From an uncultured Eubacteriales bacterium (GTDB lineage: Bacteria > Bacillota > Clostridia > Oscillospirales > Butyricicoccaceae), in assembly GCA_910586105.1 (NCBI GenBank), contig CAJUGU010000145.1:1-8633 (forward strand): DNA of 8,633 nt. The letters are read 5' to 3'. Numbering within the stretch: the first letter of the stretch is position 1; the number at the start of each line of letters is the position of its first letter. The notes beneath the pieces were generated by a model. That model was not told the origin of the DNA, made no database searches, and saw only the letters and a program-made list of their open reading frames with translations. Positions 6,004 through 8,633 of this stretch are shown one piece after another. The translations under genes were made by a program, and so were the position numbers.

Positions 6004-6028
6004 ACAGCCCTGCGGAAAACAGGGCTGT
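6004..6028 (-). terminator. Stem-loop, probable terminator for the nfnAB transcript
   Basis: A perfect nine-base-pair stem ACAGCCCTG/CAGGGCTGT (6004-6012 with 6020-6028, seven-base loop) is followed on the minus strand by AATTGTTTG, a weak T-rich tail. It is the only clear hairpin between nfnB and the LacI-family gene, about 210 bases beyond the nfnB stop codon, and would separate the two units. Confidence 0.5.
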
Positions 6029-6236
6029 GCGTATTGGTAGGGGATAGCCGTCAACGCGGCGGTTGGAACGCCTGACACATTTGGCCGGATGGATCGCCTG
6101 TGCGGCGGACGTTCCGGCCGGAAGCGCGTCCGTGACGGCGCCTTTCGCCGACACACGGTCTGCCTCGCTTCATATAGAAACTGCCTGCGGCCTTTCGGCG
6201 GTCAGGCCGGGAGCGTCCCCGGCGCGGACGCACCTT
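6029..6236. other. Gene-free GC-rich stretch downstream of nfnB
   Basis: No supported gene. The only frames are Arg/Pro-rich without ribosome binding sites. It contains a 12-base perfect palindrome TTCCGGCCGGAA (6112-6123) and, close to the nfnB stop, a GCGTCC/GGACGC stem without a T-tract. It is best read as the nfnB 3' untranslated region or spacer. Confidence 0.4.
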
Positions 6237-7634
6237 TTATTTTGCTTTGCTTTTGATATATTCATCCATCGCCGCAGCGGCGCGCTTGCCCGCGCCCATC
6301 GCGAGAATGACCGTGGCAGCGCCGGTCACGGCATCGCCGCCCGCGAACACGCCGTCCTTGGAGGTGATACCAGTCGCGTCGTCGGCAACGATGCAGCCGC
6401 GCCGATTGGTATCCAGTCCAGGGGTAGTGGAACGGATCAGGGGATTGGGGCTGGTGCCGATTGCAACGATGATGGCGTCCAGATCGAGCGTAAACTCACT
6501 GCCTTCGACCGGCACGGGGCGGCGGCGTCCGGAGGCGTCCGGCTCGCCCAGCTCCATCTGCTGGCAGACCATGCCTTTTACCAGATAGGTGTCAGGGTCG
6601 CCCAATACCTCGAGCGGAGCGGTCAGGAACTTGAAGACCACGCCTTCTTCCTTTGCGTGATGGATCTCCTCGAGACGGGCGGGCAGCTCGGCTTCGCCGC
6701 GTCGGTAAACGATATAGACTTCATCCGCGCCCATCCGTTTGGCGCAGCGGGCGGCGTCCATCGCCACGTTGCCGCCGCCGACGACGGCGACTTTTTTCGC
6801 CTGCATAATGGGGGTCGGGGAACCATCCTTGTAAGCCTTCATCAAATTGACGCGGGTCAGATATTCGTTGGCGGAATAAACGCCGTTGTAGTTTTCACCG
6901 GGCACATGCATGAAGGTGGGCAAGCCCGCGCCCGAGCCAACGAAGACGGCTTCGTAGCCGTCGGCGAACAGGTCGTCGATGGTTTCGGAGCGTCCGACCA
7001 CGAAATTCAGCACGAATTCGACCCCCATTTCCTTGAGGGTGTCGATCTCGCTTTGTACGATCGCCTTGGGGAGACGGAATTCCGGGATGCCATACATCAA
7101 CACGCCGCCGGCGGTGTGCAGCACTTCAAAAACGGTCACATCATAGCCCATCCGCGCCAGATCGCCCGCGCAGGTCAAACCGGCGGGGCCTGCGCCGACG
7201 ACGGCGCACTTGCGGCCGTTCTTTTCGATCTGCACCGGTTTCTTTTCGGCATGTCCGCGCGCCCAGTCGGCGGCGAAGCGTTCCAAACGGCCAATGGCGA
7301 CGGGTTCGCCCTTGATGCCGCGCACGCAATGCTTTTCGCATTGGCTTTCCTGCGGGCAGACGCGACCGCAGACGGCAGGCAGCGCCGAGGTCTCCTTGAT
7401 CTTGTCCGCGGCTTCGGCAAATTTGCCTTCGGCGACCAATGCAATAAAATCCGGGATCCGTACGGCGACCGGGCAGCCCTGGACGCAGGGGCGGTTTTTG
7501 CAGTTGAGGCAGCGGGCGGCTTCTTCCATTGCCATTTCGGGCGTATAACCCAGCGCGACCTCTTCAAAGTTTTTATTCCGGATGTCGGGCGCCTGTTCGG
7601 GCATCGCGACCTTGTCGGCTCTCATGTTCGCCAT
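6237..7634 (-). CDS. nfnB: NfnB, large subunit of NADH-dependent ferredoxin:NADP+ oxidoreductase
   Basis: Predicted 465-residue cytoplasmic flavoprotein, homologous to the glutamate synthase small subunit (GltD) and annotated in many genomes as gltA or sudA. With NfnA it forms the electron-bifurcating Nfn complex, which couples ferredoxin and NADH oxidation to reduction of two NADP+. The N-terminal region carries two cysteine groups for [4Fe-4S] clusters: C42, C45, C50, C54 and C89, C93, C99, C103, the second within RVCPQESQCEKHC. The PQE glutamate is the residue I believe serves as an unusual cluster ligand in this family. A first Rossmann motif GAGPAG (147-152) binds FAD, a second GGGNVAMDAAR (286-296) binds NADP(H), and AGGDAVTGAATV near the C-terminus completes the FAD site. 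GGAGGT sits eight bases before the ATG, inside the end of nfnA, and the two genes are one base apart. A stand-alone glutamate synthase subunit is the main alternative, less likely because nfnA is adjacent. Confidence 0.93.
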   Translation of the reverse strand: MANMRADKVAMPEQAPDIRNKNFEEVALGYTPEMAMEEAARCLNCKNRPCVQGCPVAVRIPDFIALVAEGKFAEAADKIKETSALPAVCGRVCPQESQCEKHCVRGIKGEPVAIGRLERFAADWARGHAEKKPVQIEKNGRKCAVVGAGPAGLTCAGDLARMGYDVTVFEVLHTAGGVLMYGIPEFRLPKAIVQSEIDTLKEMGVEFVLNFVVGRSETIDDLFADGYEAVFVGSGAGLPTFMHVPGENYNGVYSANEYLTRVNLMKAYKDGSPTPIMQAKKVAVVGGGNVAMDAARCAKRMGADEVYIVYRRGEAELPARLEEIHHAKEEGVVFKFLTAPLEVLGDPDTYLVKGMVCQQMELGEPDASGRRRPVPVEGSEFTLDLDAIIVAIGTSPNPLIRSTTPGLDTNRRGCIVADDATGITSKDGVFAGGDAVTGAATVILAMGAGKRAAAAMDEYIKSKAK

Positions 7635-7635
7635 G

Positions 7636-8481
7636 TCATTTTACCTCCATTTTGTGCAAGTTGCATTCATGCTTTTCCATCGCAGCCTTTTCCTGCGCCT
7701 TGTACATGGCGGAACGGCGCATCGATTCGTCGAAGTCGACCAAATGGCCGTCAAAATCGGGGCCGTCCACGCAGGCAAACCTGGTCTCACCGTCAACGGT
7801 AAGACGGCAGCAGCCGCACATCCCGGTGCCGTCGACCATGGTCGCATTCATCGAAACGATGGTTTTGATCCCGTAGGGGCGGGTGGTCTCGCAAACGAAT
7901 TTCATCATGATCATGGGGCCGATCGCGATGACGGCGTCGTACCGGTTGCCTGCGTCGATCAATTCCTTGAGCACCTGCGTGACCAGCGCCTTGCGGCCAT
8001 TGGAACCGTCGTCGGTAACGATATGTAAATTGGTGCTGGCCGCGCGCATTTCGTCCTCCAAAATGATGATATCCTTGCTGCGGAAGCCGGCGATCAGGTC
8101 GACCTCAGCGCCCATATCATGCAGGGCTTTGGCCTGCGGGTAAGCGATCGCGCAGCCAAGTCCGCCGCCGACGACCGCGACTTTTTTAAGGCCTTCGAGC
8201 TCGCTGGGCCGGCCTAACGGGCCGACGAAGTCATGGATATACCCGCCTTGCGGCAGTTCGCTCAGCGCCTGGGTGGATGCGCCCGCGGCCTGGAAAATGA
8301 TGGTGACTTCTCCGGTTCCTCGGTCGTAATCGGCAATGGTGAGCGGGACGCGTTCGCCATCCTCATCCACTCGGAGGATGATAAACTGCCCGGGTTTGCA
8401 CTTGCGCGCAACATGCGGCGCGTCAACGACCATCAAAGTGGTATTGACGTTCAGCGTCTTCTTTTTCAGGATCTTATACAT
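7636..8481 (-). CDS. nfnA: NfnA, small FAD/NAD-binding [2Fe-2S] subunit of ferredoxin:NADP+ oxidoreductase
   Basis: Predicted 281-residue subunit of the ferredoxin-NADP reductase/PyrK superfamily, often annotated as sulfide/dihydroorotate dehydrogenase-like FAD/NAD-binding protein. It oxidises NADH and passes electrons towards the bifurcating flavin in NfnB. Visible elements are a flavin-binding RVPLTIADYD (44-53), a nucleotide-binding VVGGGLGCAIAY (103-114) and GPMIMM (188-193). A C-terminal cluster site DGTGMCGCC...FAC (218-237) follows; the family uses one aspartate plus three cysteines for its [2Fe-2S] cluster, here probably D218, C222, C225 and C237. The frame extends upstream to a TTG at 8511, but the ATG at 8481 starts the conserved MYKIL strand and has a GAGGGAG site nine bases before it. 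The stop codon is one base from the nfnB ATG, so the two are co-translated from one message. Confidence 0.93.
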   Translation of the reverse strand: MYKILKKKTLNVNTTLMVVDAPHVARKCKPGQFIILRVDEDGERVPLTIADYDRGTGEVTIIFQAAGASTQALSELPQGGYIHDFVGPLGRPSELEGLKKVAVVGGGLGCAIAYPQAKALHDMGAEVDLIAGFRSKDIIILEDEMRAASTNLHIVTDDGSNGRKALVTQVLKELIDAGNRYDAVIAIGPMIMMKFVCETTRPYGIKTIVSMNATMVDGTGMCGCCRLTVDGETRFACVDGPDFDGHLVDFDESMRRSAMYKAQEKAAMEKHECNLHKMEVK

Positions 8482-8532
8482 TTTTCTTGACTCCCTCACT
8501 TCTTTGGGCAAAAATAACGATATACGTTATAT

Positions 8533-8561
8533 AGTATACGGCGGATATCGAAAAATAGCAA
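8533..8561 (-). promoter_or_regulatory. Sigma-A-type promoter of nfnAB
   Basis: On the minus strand TTGCTA (8561-8556) and TATACT (8538-8533) are separated by 17 bases, matching consensus at 4 of 6 and 5 of 6 positions. The start of transcription would be near 8526, about 45 bases upstream of the nfnA ATG. An ATATA-CGT-TATAT inverted repeat (8520-8532) covers the predicted start site and could be an operator. The 70 bases beyond, to the window edge, show no gene. Confidence 0.65.
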
Positions 8562-8633
8562 GGGGGAAAGGGCAGGAAACCACGGCAGTTTCATAAAAAT
8601 CCCAGAAAAAGGCAGCCATTGAAAGAGAGACGT

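Noticed and set aside
6112..6123. 12-base palindrome TTCCGGCCGGAA
   Set aside because: GC-rich palindrome in a GC-rich spacer, with no promoter or gene start nearby to give it a role.
6063..7802. Plus-strand open frame of 579 codons opposite nfnB and the end of nfnA
   Set aside because: It is a mirror of GC-biased codons in well-identified genes; the His/Gly/Ala-rich product resembles no family.

Overview
The window looks like a chromosomal stretch of an anaerobic, moderately GC-rich Clostridia-type Bacillota, probably a gut or similar anaerobe. The reasons are strong GGAGG-type ribosome binding sites, sigma-A-like promoters with 17-base spacers, a clostridial-style NfnAB oxidoreductase, and a LacI regulator beside a sodium symporter. 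I cannot place it to genus. All six supported genes lie on the minus strand, so transcription runs from high to low coordinates.

Layout in the direction of transcription. (1) 8561-6237: promoter, then nfnA and nfnB one base apart, encoding the two subunits of NADH-dependent ferredoxin:NADP+ oxidoreductase. About 210 bases without a gene follow, then a hairpin at 6004-6028. (2) 5933-4832: a LacI-family regulator with its own weaker promoter and a hairpin overlapping its stop codon. (3) 4831-4106: a long non-coding region with a cluster of GTGC/GCAC half-sites, a near-consensus promoter (4578-4606), several small palindromes, and a predicted leader of about 466 bases. (4) 4105-2483: a YidK-like sodium:solute symporter, closed by a strong stem-loop terminator at 2437-2473. 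(5) 2242-76: a separately promoted two-gene unit, an ABC-type AAA_15-like ATPase overlapping by 11 bases a small TOPRIM/RloB-like protein.

The LacI regulator and the symporter most likely form a sugar-uptake unit in which the regulator acts on the region between them. NfnAB is housekeeping redox metabolism. The ATPase-TOPRIM pair is the accessory element and the most interesting part of the window. It has the architecture of anti-phage systems in which an ATPase sensor or scaffold controls a TOPRIM nuclease (PARIS AriA-AriB, AbiL, OLD/Gabija-like), but both proteins are divergent enough that I would not assign them to a named system from sequence alone. Its base composition appears lower in GC than the surrounding genes, which is compatible with horizontal acquisition.
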